Shown piece after piece: positions 1 to 7,333 of a DNA stretch of 11,690 bases; the stretch's first letter is position 1, and each line of letters opens with the position of its first letter. A model generated the notes under the pieces. The model was not told the origin of the DNA. It saw only the letters and a program-made list of their open reading frames with translations, and did not search any database. The DNA comes from SHAN690 sp040905305 (GTDB lineage Bacteria; Bacteroidota; Bacteroidia; Flavobacteriales_G; Salibacteraceae). The position numbers were made by a program, and so were the translations under genes. The stretch lies in the NCBI GenBank assembly GCA_040905305.1, contig JBBDRU010000031.1, positions 1 through 11,690 of the forward strand, given 5' to 3'.

Positions 1-59
1 ACCAAAAGATAAAGAGGTACAAGCAGTAATTCCCATATTTCTATTGTAGTACTGTACAT
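1..59 (-). CDS. possible 5' fragment of a divergent membrane-protein gene (runs off the left edge)
   Basis: Reading leftwards from an ATG at 59-57 there are 19 codons with no stop before the window edge. The predicted peptide starts MYSTTIEIWELLLVPLYLL, a short acidic lead followed by a hydrophobic stretch that could be the start of a first transmembrane helix. This would place the gene divergent to galE with 62 bp between the two start codons. A 12-codon alternative frame from an ATG at 36-34 is also open, and a stretch this short can be open by chance. I do not recognise the family. The call rests only on the hydrophobic pattern and the divergent layout, so it is weak. Confidence 0.3.
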   Translation of the reverse strand, partial: MYSTTIEIWELLLVPLYLL

Positions 60-62
60 TTG
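55..62 (+). promoter_or_regulatory. candidate -7 box for galE (TACATTTG)
   Basis: TACATTTG matches the Bacteroidota -7 consensus TAnnTTTG exactly and lies 59 bp before the galE start. I could not find a convincing TTTG or TTG -33 element 17-23 bp upstream. The motif also overlaps the putative start codon of the divergent edge ORF, so at most one of the two readings may be right. A 4-bp stem (CCCG 63-66 with CGGG 76-79) lies just downstream and is too short to call a terminator. Confidence 0.3.
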
Positions 63-121
63 CCCGTTTTCCCAGCGGGGATATAAATATATTCGATGTT
101 AAAAATTCAGATGGCTATAGT

Positions 122-1171
122 ATGAAGATTTTAGTTACCGGAGGAGCAGGTTATATCGGTTCTCATACAATTATTGACATTTTGGAAAATACCGATCACG
201 AAGTTGTTTCGATTGACAATTTCTTCAATTCTGATACAGCCACTTTTGATCGAATAGAGCAGATTACGGGAAAACGAGTTAAAAACTACGATATTGACCT
301 TACCAAGTATAATTCATTAAAAACTTCATTTTTTGAAAAAGAAGGAAAAATTGATGGCATCATTCATTTTGCAGCTTTGAAAGCTGTGGGTGAATCAGTT
401 GAAAAACCCGTAATGTACTATCAAAACAACCTTAATGGATTGGTCAACCTTCTTAAATGTGTACAGAAATATGATATTAATTCATTCATATTTTCATCTT
501 CATGCACGGTTTATGGAAATGCTAAAGTGCAACCGGTTACAGAGGAAACACCTACTCAAACTCCAGAATCACCTTATGGCTATACCAAATTGGTAGGAGA
601 GAAGATATTATCAGATTTCGCCTATTCCAAAAAAGGTTTTCAAGGACTTTCTCTTCGTTATTTTAATCCGGTTGGTGCTCACATATCTGGTCTCAACGGT
701 GAGTTGCCAAAAGGGAGACCAAACAACCTGGTTCCGGTGGTTACACAATTTGCCAGTGGTTGGCTTGACGAATTAGTTATCCATGGAAATGACTATAACA
801 CAAAAGACGGCACCGCCATTAGGGATTATATACATGTTTCAGATATTGCCCATGCTCATGTGCTTGCATTGGAATACTTAGACCAAAATGAAACCTCGAT
901 GAATTATGATGTTTTCAACCTTGGATCAGGAGTAGGGGTGAGCGTCTTAGAAGTAATAAAATCTTTTATGCAGCAAACCGGTATAGCACTTAGTTATAAG
1001 CTTGGACCGAGAAGAGCGGGGGATGTAGAGAAAATCTTTGCCAATAACGAAAAAGCTGTATCTAAACTCCATTGGAAACCCGTTTACACCATTGATGATG
1101 CCATGAATTCAGCCTGGAAGTGGCAACAACATTTGAATAAAATTAGGCGTGGTGATAAGGTTCACCTTTGA
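122..1171 (+). CDS. galE: UDP-glucose 4-epimerase
   Basis: Interconverts UDP-glucose and UDP-galactose in the cytoplasm, supplying galactose units for glycans and feeding the Leloir pathway. The 349 residues form a complete extended short-chain dehydrogenase. The N-terminal NAD-binding motif GGAGYIG is at residues 7-13, D32 lies at the end of the second strand, and the catalytic triad region has SSSCTVYG (125-132) and Y152xxxK156 in SPYGYTK. LRYFNPVGAH (178-187) and RDYIHVSD (234-241) are the usual GalE substrate-site segments. Related SDR sugar epimerases exist, but these motifs fit GalE well. The last 29 bp overlap the 3' end of rlmH on the other strand, so the short basic tail after about residue 335 is encoded in antisense to rlmH. 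Together with the glycosyltransferase and flippase further right it fits a glycan-making neighbourhood, although a housekeeping role is equally possible. Confidence 0.96.
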   Translation: MKILVTGGAGYIGSHTIIDILENTDHEVVSIDNFFNSDTATFDRIEQITGKRVKNYDIDLTKYNSLKTSFFEKEGKIDGIIHFAALKAVGESVEKPVMYYQNNLNGLVNLLKCVQKYDINSFIFSSSCTVYGNAKVQPVTEETPTQTPESPYGYTKLVGEKILSDFAYSKKGFQGLSLRYFNPVGAHISGLNGELPKGRPNNLVPVVTQFASGWLDELVIHGNDYNTKDGTAIRDYIHVSDIAHAHVLALEYLDQNETSMNYDVFNLGSGVGVSVLEVIKSFMQQTGIALSYKLGPRRAGDVEKIFANNEKAVSKLHWKPVYTIDDAMNSAWKWQQHLNKIRRGDKVHL

Positions 1172-1616
1172 TGATGCTGAATGCCCGGTATAGTTGTTCG
1201 GCTAAAATCAACCGCACCATTTGATGGTTAAATGTAAGTTTAGATAAGGATATTTTTCCACGTGCTCTTTCCTCAATGCTTTTTGAAAAACCGTAGGCTC
1301 CGCCAATAACCAGCACCAAGTCGTTTTGCTCATAAAGTTGATGATGTTCAATCCAGTGCGCGAGTTGCTCTGAAGTTTTTTGTTTTCCTTTATCATCTAA
1401 AAGAAACAATATATCATTAGGATGAATAGCCTTGAGAAGCAAGGCTCCTTCTTTCTCTTTCAGAAGGTCTTGATTTTTACGCTCGATGTTTTTGTAGTCG
1501 GGCAGCTCTTCCCAACTCAATTTAGTATAGTGCTTCAAACGATTCAGATATTCATCTAATCCTTCTTTTACAAAGGCTATATTCGTTTTTCCGATGGAAA
1601 TAATTCTGATCTTCAT
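1143..1616 (-). CDS. rlmH: 23S rRNA (pseudouridine-1915-N3)-methyltransferase RlmH
   Basis: Methylates N3 of pseudouridine 1915 in helix 69 of 23S rRNA, using S-adenosylmethionine, on assembled 70S ribosomes. The 157-residue length is the normal family size, and it is a SPOUT-class (trefoil knot) enzyme. Visible signatures are LLDDKGKQKTSEQLAHWI (72-89), the SAM-binding loop IGGAYG (104-109), and the C-terminal block with LSKLTFNHQMVRLILAEQ (124-141), YRAF and KGEPYHH close to the end. The ATG at 1616 gives the expected MKIRIISIGK start. It is convergent with galE, with a 29-bp coding overlap, and divergent from the DUF4783 gene. The rlmH/DUF4783/nadC neighbourhood is recurrent in Bacteroidota. 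Confidence 0.97.
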   Translation of the reverse strand: MKIRIISIGKTNIAFVKEGLDEYLNRLKHYTKLSWEELPDYKNIERKNQDLLKEKEGALLLKAIHPNDILFLLDDKGKQKTSEQLAHWIEHHQLYEQNDLVLVIGGAYGFSKSIEERARGKISLSKLTFNHQMVRLILAEQLYRAFSIIKGEPYHHA

Positions 1617-1624
1617 TTGATCGG

Positions 1625-1632
1625 TATCTTTG
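1625..1632 (+). promoter_or_regulatory. candidate -7 box for the DUF4783-nadC-peptidase run (TATCTTTG)
   Basis: TATCTTTG is an exact match to the Bacteroidota -7 consensus TAnnTTTG and lies 26 bp before the ATG at 1659. Transcription starting a few bases downstream would exclude the upstream in-frame TTG at 1617, which supports the ATG at 1659 as the start. No good -33 TTTG was found at the usual distance. Confidence 0.4.
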
Positions 1633-1644
1633 AATTGAACTCAA

Positions 1645-1652
1645 CAAACCTA
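1645..1652 (-). promoter_or_regulatory. candidate -7 box for rlmH (TAGGTTTG on the minus strand)
   Basis: The + strand CAAACCTA reads TAGGTTTG on the minus strand, an exact TAnnTTTG match 28 bp upstream of the rlmH ATG. It faces the opposite -7 box at 1625-1632 with only 12 bp between them, so RNA polymerase bound at one site should block the other. No clear -33 element was found. Confidence 0.4.
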
Positions 1653-1658
1653 AATACT

Positions 1659-2039
1659 ATGCGATTGTTAATCACCATCATCTTTGCCTTTGGACTTTCG
1701 AACGGGCTCCTGAGTCAGGATTTTGCGAATGTAAAGGATGCTTTTTCTAAGGGAAATGCTTCAGATTTAGGTCGAGCGCTATCTAATTCGATAGAATACA
1801 CCTCACAGGGAAAAACGAATACCATTAGTAAAAGCGATGCTGAGAATCGATTGCGATCGTTTTTTATGGATCATGAAGTGCGGGATTTTGAGTCTATGCA
1901 TAAGGGCGTTTCACAAAGTGATGTGCATTATATGATTGGACAGTTGCACACATCAAAAGGAGCTTTTAGGGTTACTATATACATGCATAAAGACATCTCT
2001 GACTACGTAATTCAAAGTATTGAAATTGAAAAGGATTAG
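1659..2039 (+). CDS. secreted DUF4783 domain protein (NTF2-like)
   Basis: A 126-residue protein of unknown function. I chose the ATG at 1659 because it gives a clean signal peptide: MRLLITIIFAFGLSNGLLSQ, with a basic start, a hydrophobic core, and probable cleavage before or around LSQ-D. The in-frame TTG at 1617 adds 14 polar residues in front of it. The mature part has the pattern of Bacteroidota DUF4783 proteins: an early helix with FSKGNASDLGRALS, then a conserved segment with FF, DF, H-K-G-VS, MIGQL, a short FRVTIYM strand and a closing IQSIEIE strand. This suggests an NTF2-like cone fold acting in the periplasm or at the envelope. The gene lies between rlmH and nadC, a common phylum arrangement. 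Its 3' end overlaps the likely nadC start by 20 bp, suggesting translational coupling. The role is not established. Confidence 0.85.
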   Translation: MRLLITIIFAFGLSNGLLSQDFANVKDAFSKGNASDLGRALSNSIEYTSQGKTNTISKSDAENRLRSFFMDHEVRDFESMHKGVSQSDVHYMIGQLHTSKGAFRVTIYMHKDISDYVIQSIEIEKD

Positions 2040-2889
2040 TCATAATTTGCACTTCTCGATAGATGATTTTGTTGAACGAGCGCTCGATGAGGATATTAAA
2101 GACGGAGACCATTCTACCTTAGCTTGTATTCCCGAATCTGAAATAGGTTCAGCCACGTTGTTGGTAAAAGAAAACGGTGTTTTGGCAGGTATGGATGTGG
2201 CTGAGAGAGTATTTAGCAAATTCGATCCTTCGCTTGAAATAGAAAGACTTATTAAGGATGCATGCCGAATCGAAGTGGGCGACAAGGTACTTAGGGTGCA
2301 TGGCAAAGTGCGTAGCATTTTATCAACAGAGCGGCTTGTGCTGAATATTATGCAGCGCATGAGTGGCATTGCAACAACAACGGCTAGTTACGTAAAGGAA
2401 ATAAGCCATACCAACGCCAAAATTCTTGACACCCGAAAAACAACACCAGGGATGAGGTGGTTTGAGAAAGAAGCTGTGAAAATTGGAGGTGGTGAAAACC
2501 ACCGTTTTGGGCTATTCGACATGATTATGCTAAAAGATAATCATGTAGATGCAGCAGGATCTATAGAGAACGCATTGAATAGAGCGCATGATTACCTCAC
2601 TTATAAAAATCTTGATTTAAAAATTGAGTTGGAAGTAAGAAACTTTGATGAAATTGAAAAAGCGCTTGAACATGGTGGTTTAGACCGCATAATGCTCGAT
2701 AATTTTTCGGTTGAACATACCTATAAGGCGGTAAGTTTGATAAATGGGCGTTTTGAAGTGGAGTCTTCCGGAGGCATCACTCTGACAACCATTAAGGATT
2801 ACGCTGAGACAGGAGTTGACTACATTTCAGTTGGTGCATTGACTCATTCCGTCAAGTCACTCGACCTAAGCCTTAAAATTGATGCTTGA
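2020..2889 (+). CDS. nadC: nicotinate-nucleotide pyrophosphorylase (quinolinate phosphoribosyltransferase)
   Basis: Converts quinolinate and PRPP to nicotinate mononucleotide, CO2 and pyrophosphate in de novo NAD synthesis in the cytoplasm. The 289-residue length is typical. Motifs in order are EDIKDGDHST (24-33), the ERLVLNIMQRMSGIAT segment (104-119), DTRKTTPGMR (137-146), GGGENHRFGLFDMIMLKDNH (156-175), ELEVRNFDE with IMLDN (203-228), SSGGI (249-253) and GVDYISVGALTHS (265-277). These cover the phosphate- and quinolinate-binding residues of the alpha/beta barrel. There is no ATG ahead of the conserved region, so the start must be non-ATG. TTG at 2020 is listed, TTG at 2026 or 2047 is possible, and family alignments would fit any of them. 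It overlaps the DUF4783 gene by about 20 bp and ends at a TGATG junction with the peptidase gene, so the three are probably co-transcribed. Confidence 0.95.
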   Translation: MKLKRISHNLHFSIDDFVERALDEDIKDGDHSTLACIPESEIGSATLLVKENGVLAGMDVAERVFSKFDPSLEIERLIKDACRIEVGDKVLRVHGKVRSILSTERLVLNIMQRMSGIATTTASYVKEISHTNAKILDTRKTTPGMRWFEKEAVKIGGGENHRFGLFDMIMLKDNHVDAAGSIENALNRAHDYLTYKNLDLKIELEVRNFDEIEKALEHGGLDRIMLDNFSVEHTYKAVSLINGRFEVESSGGITLTTIKDYAETGVDYISVGALTHSVKSLDLSLKIDA

Positions 2890-5800
2890 TGAATAAAACA
2901 TTGTTTTTTTTAGTCTTTGCGAGTTTGACTGTGTTGAGCAGTTCACTGTTCTCACAGTCATACGATGCACTTCAAAAACCCAACACTTATCAGTCTGATG
3001 ATAATCCACATTATTGGAAAAACAAGAAACCTCACGCTGCTTATTGGCAGCAAGATGTTTACTATGACATTAAGGCTAACCTCGATGACCAGCAAGATTT
3101 TATTTCAGGAGTCCTGGAATTGACCTACACCAACAACAGTCCCGATACTTTGGACTATCTCGTTTTTCATTTGTATCAAAATGCATTTGATTCGGGCTCC
3201 TATGCTAGTGAATACCACAACCGAAAGCCTAGAAAGAAAGACAAACCCTTTCAGAGTATATCCATAAAAAACATGACTGTTAATGGTATTGACGTGAAGT
3301 TGGAACAAGATAATACAATTCTCTTTGTATCGCTTCCATCTCCATTGAGACCAGGAGAATACACGAGAATTGAGTGTGAATTTAAAACTCAATTTGGACC
3401 AATTCATGGACGAATGAAAATGTACAATTCTTGGGGCTATAAACACTACAATGTTGTGCATTGGTATCCGCGCATATCTGTTTACGATCATAAATTTGGC
3501 TGGACGACTGATCAACATCTGGGACATGAATTCTATGGAGATTTTGGTGCATTTGATGTTGAGTTAACCCTGCCTGAGCATTATATTCTTGATGGTACCG
3601 GGTTCTTGACCAATCGTAATGAAGTGCTGCCTGATGAATTGAGAGAGAAACTTGATATCAAGAATTTCTCTGAAAAACCCTGGAATGATCCGCCTTCAGA
3701 GATAATACCAAAAAGCTCGGCCACAAAAACCTGGCGTTTTCATGCTGAGAATGTACATGATTTTGCATGGACGGCCGACCCAACCTACCGAATCGGAGAG
3801 GCAAAGGTGGTGCTTGAAAGCGGACATGAAGTAACATGCTATGCTTTAGCACAGGAATCTCATGCAGCGGGATGGCAAAATGCAGCGGATTATGCGACCA
3901 AGGTGATAGATGTTTTTTCGCGTGATTTTGGGGAGTATGCTTATCACAAAATGATCTTAGCTGATGCACGAGATGGGATGGAATATCCTATGCTTACCCT
4001 TGATGGTGGAAGGGATCCCGGATATCGTGGTTTATTGGCACACGAAATCGGACATAACTGGTTTTTTGGAATGGTTGGAAACAACGAAACTTATCGTGCT
4101 TCGCTGGATGAGGGTTTTACTCAATTTCTTACAGCATGGGCGCTCACAGAATTGGAAGGAGATACTGTTCAAATGGGAAACTCAGTATTAGGGATTAAGA
4201 AACCATTTCAAGAACAGCGCCTTCAAAGAGATCTAGCGGTTTATGATGGATATTATTTTTCCAGTATTATTAGGGATGATAGCCCAAACCTAAATACACA
4301 TTCAGATCAATTCGATAAAAGAAGTCAATATGGGCAGGTTTACTATAAGACTGCTACTATGCTATACAACCTGCAATATGTTTTAGGGGATAAGCTTTTT
4401 CAAAATGCAATGCAGCATTATTTTAATCAATGGAGTTTTTGCCATCCATACTTCAATGATTTTAGAACCTCTATCATCCAATTCACAAAGGTTGATTTAA
4501 ACTGGTTTTTTGATCAATGGTTAGAAAGTGATGCTTCAATTGATTATAAAGTGGATTATTTGAGAAAAAAGAAGAATGGAAGGTATGAATTGAGTCTGTC
4601 TAGAAGAGGTATGCAAATGCCGATTGATTTTTCACTAATAGACAAAAAGGGCGAGGAGCACAAGTATCACATACCTAATTCTTATTTTGTAAAGGATACT
4701 GAGGCAAATGTTTTACCAAAGTGGTATGGTTGGGGAGATTTTAATTCAAACTATAAGGTGGAGTTAGATTTTGAGGGTGAAGTGGATCAACTGAAAATCG
4801 ACCCTTCCGAGCGGCTTGCTGATGTTTATCAATTAGATAATCATCTGAAAACGCCTGTTCGCGTTGAGTTGAATGACTTTCAATGGACCCGACCCGACCA
4901 AGCCTATGAACTGGAGTGGAATCCCACGATTTGGTACAATGGTGTTGATGGTTTGAAAGGTGGATTGCATGTCAAAGGAGATTACGCATCCGTGTATCAT
5001 AAGCTGGATGCCATAATTTGGTTCAATTCAGCTTTGGGGAATCAGGTGCCCGCATTTGATGAAAAGGATGGAAGTGCGCTTCATCGGTTTAATTATGTTT
5101 TATCTTACAGCGATCCATTGCGCAAAGTTGGTCGAGATTTGTCTTATAAGTATGAATCTCGGTGGTTAGAAGGCCTATTTGCTAATGATTTTCACATCAC
5201 AAAGGGGCTTCCAAATGACAAATCTGCCATTTCAGTTTCTATATCAGGCCTGTACCGACCCGATGATTTCTCTCTTGATTATTTACTCTATCCGGATGAA
5301 TGGAAAAGTGATCAATGGAATAACTTTTCCCAGGTAAAGTTTAGTCATTTTTACCGCTATGCTAAGCAGAGTAGTGGAAAGATCAATGCAGAAATGCGAA
5401 GTCCTTTCCTTTTTTCCGACTATCAATATGGCTTCTTGAACTTGGAAGTTGTAAACGATAATCATATCGGGTTTTTGAATTGGCGTACGAGGCTTTTTGC
5501 ACAGTATGGTGTTGGAGCAAATTGGGCTCCTGAATCACAGTTATATGCAGCAGGTGCTAATCCTGAACAACTCATGACCAATGCCATATCCAGGTCCGTT
5601 GGATTGATTCCCGGGTCGATGTATGGAATGGGAATAGGTACGGGCAATTTTCAGGCTGGGGGTGGATTGAACCTCAGAGGTTACAACAACTATTTAATGC
5701 CCGAACTAAATGCGGACAGTTTGTTGCGATTCGGAAACATAGGTCAAAGTGGTTTAGCCTTTAGCACGGAGATTGAATTCGATGATGCTTTGAGCATCCT

Positions 5801-6074
5801 GCCCAAGTATAAGCGACTAGTGGAATTGAAAACTTACTGCTTTGCTGATGTAGGCATTATTAATATCAATCGCGTAAATGAAAATATGGTATGGTCTAAC
5901 ATTCGTGCTGATGCGGGAATTGGAACCGCTCTTGAAATTAAGCGCTGGGGTAAGTTGTCAGATTTTAAACCAGTTACAATTCGGTTTGATATGCCGTTGT
6001 TTTTGAATCGTCCTCCCGCTGGAGAAGAATTTGTTGCCTTTAGGTGGTTAATCGGACTTCAACGATCATTCTAG
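2889..6074 (+). CDS. secreted M1 family zinc metallopeptidase with C-terminal Omp85-like outer-membrane beta-barrel
   Basis: The 1061-residue product starts at the ATG 2889-2891, which overlaps the nadC stop (TGATG) and gives a signal peptide, MNKTLFFLVFASLTVLSSSL. Residues ~40-560 are an M1 aminopeptidase-type domain. It has the substrate-loop motif DGMEYPMLT (362-370), zinc ligands H385, H389 and E408 in HEIGHNWFFG...LDEGF (HExxH-18-E), and a catalytic-tyrosine motif YYKTA with Y485. Residues ~560-660 fit the beta-sandwich that follows in many M1 proteins, ending in KIDPSERLADV. The final ~380 residues (678-1061) do not look like an M1 C-terminal helical domain. They are strand-rich and aromatic, begin PTIWYNGVDG, contain LNLRGY (927-932, like the Omp85 strand-12 RG[FY] motif), then ADVG, ADAGIG and a closing FRWLIGLQRSF ending in Phe, as outer-membrane barrels do. 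I infer a peptidase tethered to, or threaded through, the outer membrane. All catalytic residues look intact. Substrate unknown. Confidence 0.9.
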   Translation: MNKTLFFLVFASLTVLSSSLFSQSYDALQKPNTYQSDDNPHYWKNKKPHAAYWQQDVYYDIKANLDDQQDFISGVLELTYTNNSPDTLDYLVFHLYQNAFDSGSYASEYHNRKPRKKDKPFQSISIKNMTVNGIDVKLEQDNTILFVSLPSPLRPGEYTRIECEFKTQFGPIHGRMKMYNSWGYKHYNVVHWYPRISVYDHKFGWTTDQHLGHEFYGDFGAFDVELTLPEHYILDGTGFLTNRNEVLPDELREKLDIKNFSEKPWNDPPSEIIPKSSATKTWRFHAENVHDFAWTADPTYRIGEAKVVLESGHEVTCYALAQESHAAGWQNAADYATKVIDVFSRDFGEYAYHKMILADARDGMEYPMLTLDGGRDPGYRGLLAHEIGHNWFFGMVGNNETYRASLDEGFTQFLTAWALTELEGDTVQMGNSVLGIKKPFQEQRLQRDLAVYDGYYFSSIIRDDSPNLNTHSDQFDKRSQYGQVYYKTATMLYNLQYVLGDKLFQNAMQHYFNQWSFCHPYFNDFRTSIIQFTKVDLNWFFDQWLESDASIDYKVDYLRKKKNGRYELSLSRRGMQMPIDFSLIDKKGEEHKYHIPNSYFVKDTEANVLPKWYGWGDFNSNYKVELDFEGEVDQLKIDPSERLADVYQLDNHLKTPVRVELNDFQWTRPDQAYELEWNPTIWYNGVDGLKGGLHVKGDYASVYHKLDAIIWFNSALGNQVPAFDEKDGSALHRFNYVLSYSDPLRKVGRDLSYKYESRWLEGLFANDFHITKGLPNDKSAISVSISGLYRPDDFSLDYLLYPDEWKSDQWNNFSQVKFSHFYRYAKQSSGKINAEMRSPFLFSDYQYGFLNLEVVNDNHIGFLNWRTRLFAQYGVGANWAPESQLYAAGANPEQLMTNAISRSVGLIPGSMYGMGIGTGNFQAGGGLNLRGYNNYLMPELNADSLLRFGNIGQSGLAFSTEIEFDDALSILPKYKRLVELKTYCFADVGIININRVNENMVWSNIRADAGIGTALEIKRWGKLSDFKPVTIRFDMPLFLNRPPAGEEFVAFRWLIGLQRSF

Positions 6075-7333
6075 CTCCAAAAAGCAATTGCTTCACCAGT
6101 GCTCTGGCGTTCTTTTATCAAAAATGCCTGCTCGTTTTCATCTATCCCGATGATTTTCGGTACTCTCCGACTACAATGCTTAGACCAGAGCGCGATACTG
6201 TTGGCTCCTGCGTCAAGTACAATAATATAATCTCCCTCAGCGGCCTCAGGAAGATTAATGGAGCGTGCAATATAATCTCCCCCAAAACATAACGGACCGG
6301 CAACATCAGAGTTTATTTGATTGGTTTGCTGTTTTTTAGTCGAATAAACCAACATGCGGTGTGGCCATTTATCGACTTCGTAACTTTCCCTCAGAAACAT
6401 GTCAGCGCCTAAATGCTGAATGATGGTTTGATGGTTTGGGAGGGATTTAACGTCATGAATTCTGGAAATACTCAACCCGCAATTTGCGTGGTAGTATCGG
6501 CCAAATTCTGTATATACCTCTATGGAGCCATCAAAAAGTTTAGGGCATTCGGCTTGTAGTTGCTCAGCATAATCATTGATTGCTGGTACGCTTTCAAATC
6601 CATAATTAACCGGGTAACCGCCACCAATATCAAAATAGGATAAATGTTTCCACCCAATGTCATCAGCTAACTGATAGACTTTCTTTATGGCCCTTACCGT
6701 TTCTTGAATCGCAGTATTCTGTGAACTTGCATGGATATGAATACCAATGGGGCGTTTGCTTTTGCGAATGACTTTTTTAATGTTTCGTTCATTAGAAATG
6801 GGCTCTCCAAATTTTGAATAAACACCACTCACATTCATACTTGTTAAGGCCGAAGAAGATATTTGAGGATTAATTCGTAACCCGATTTGGATGTTTTTCT
6901 TTTCTGAATAAATGTCAGCATCCATGAGGCGCTGAATCTCTAAAAGTCCATTGGCATTGATGATCAAATTCGAGTTGAGCGCGGAAACATGGTTTAATTC
7001 GCTTTGTGTTTTTACGGGAGAATCCCACACTATGAAGTCGTTTCTGCTTTGAATGGCCAATGCCACTTCCTCATACGATGCAGCTTCCAGTCCAAAACCC
7101 TTTGATGAAACATGACTGAGAATGGCCAATAGCGGATTTGATTTAATGGCTACTGCATGTTTCCAATATTGTGGGAATGCCGTCTTTACAGCGTTTAATT
7201 TATGATTTAGTGCGTGTAATGAATACACCAAAAGGGCAGTATCTTCTTCTTTGGTGGAGGGATGTGCTAATGCACAATTGGCAATTTTTATAGCTTCTTC
7301 CTTGCTATAGAACCCATCATCCAAAAAGCTCAT
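6071..7333 (-). CDS. fold-type-III PLP-dependent decarboxylase (diaminopimelate/ornithine decarboxylase family)
   Basis: 420 residues with the alanine-racemase-like barrel plus C-terminal beta domain of group IV decarboxylases. The PLP lysine is K64 in VAIKSNP. GIHIHASSQ (197-205) matches the HxHxGSQ strand, DIGGGYP (235-241) is the phosphate-binding glycine loop, and E276 in EFGR (usually EPGR) should contact the pyridine nitrogen. R315 and Y318 fit the RPxLY position, and C349/D353 in GPLCFGGD are the residues normally donated across the dimer interface. The usual GAY motif is changed to GAN (376-378), so substrate handling may differ from true LysA. The expected reaction is alpha-decarboxylation of a basic or carrier-attached amino acid; siderophore, polyamine and antibiotic enzymes of this fold are alternatives to lysine synthesis. 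The start overlaps the upstream PLP enzyme by 17 bp, which argues for coupled translation. The stop shares CTAG with the convergent peptidase stop. Confidence 0.9.
   Translation of the reverse strand: MSFLDDGFYSKEEAIKIANCALAHPSTKEEDTALLVYSLHALNHKLNAVKTAFPQYWKHAVAIKSNPLLAILSHVSSKGFGLEAASYEEVALAIQSRNDFIVWDSPVKTQSELNHVSALNSNLIINANGLLEIQRLMDADIYSEKKNIQIGLRINPQISSSALTSMNVSGVYSKFGEPISNERNIKKVIRKSKRPIGIHIHASSQNTAIQETVRAIKKVYQLADDIGWKHLSYFDIGGGYPVNYGFESVPAINDYAEQLQAECPKLFDGSIEVYTEFGRYYHANCGLSISRIHDVKSLPNHQTIIQHLGADMFLRESYEVDKWPHRMLVYSTKKQQTNQINSDVAGPLCFGGDYIARSINLPEAAEGDYIIVLDAGANSIALWSKHCSRRVPKIIGIDENEQAFLIKERQSTGEAIAFWS

Noticed and set aside
1617..1658. TTG at 1617 as the start of the DUF4783 protein
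   Set aside because: Would bury the signal peptide behind 14 polar residues and lies upstream of the candidate -7 box; the ATG at 1659 is better on both counts.
2040..2369. 109-codon minus-strand ORF inside nadC
   Set aside because: Lies entirely antisense to well-conserved NadC motifs; low-complexity Ser/Leu-rich translation with no recognisable domain.
3105..3527. 140-codon minus-strand ORF inside the M1 peptidase gene
   Set aside because: Antisense shadow of a clearly coding frame; the translation shows no domain pattern or good start context.
3658..3969. 103-codon minus-strand ORF inside the M1 peptidase gene
   Set aside because: His- and Pro-rich translation typical of the reverse strand of a coding region; no support.
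2889..6074. T9SS sorting domain at the end of the M1 peptidase
   Set aside because: The C-terminus lacks the GxYxl and K-rich end of such domains and instead ends in an outer-membrane-barrel-like strand with terminal Phe.
6044..6292. 82-codon + ORF spanning the peptidase/decarboxylase junction
   Set aside because: Overlaps two well-supported genes and has no recognisable features.
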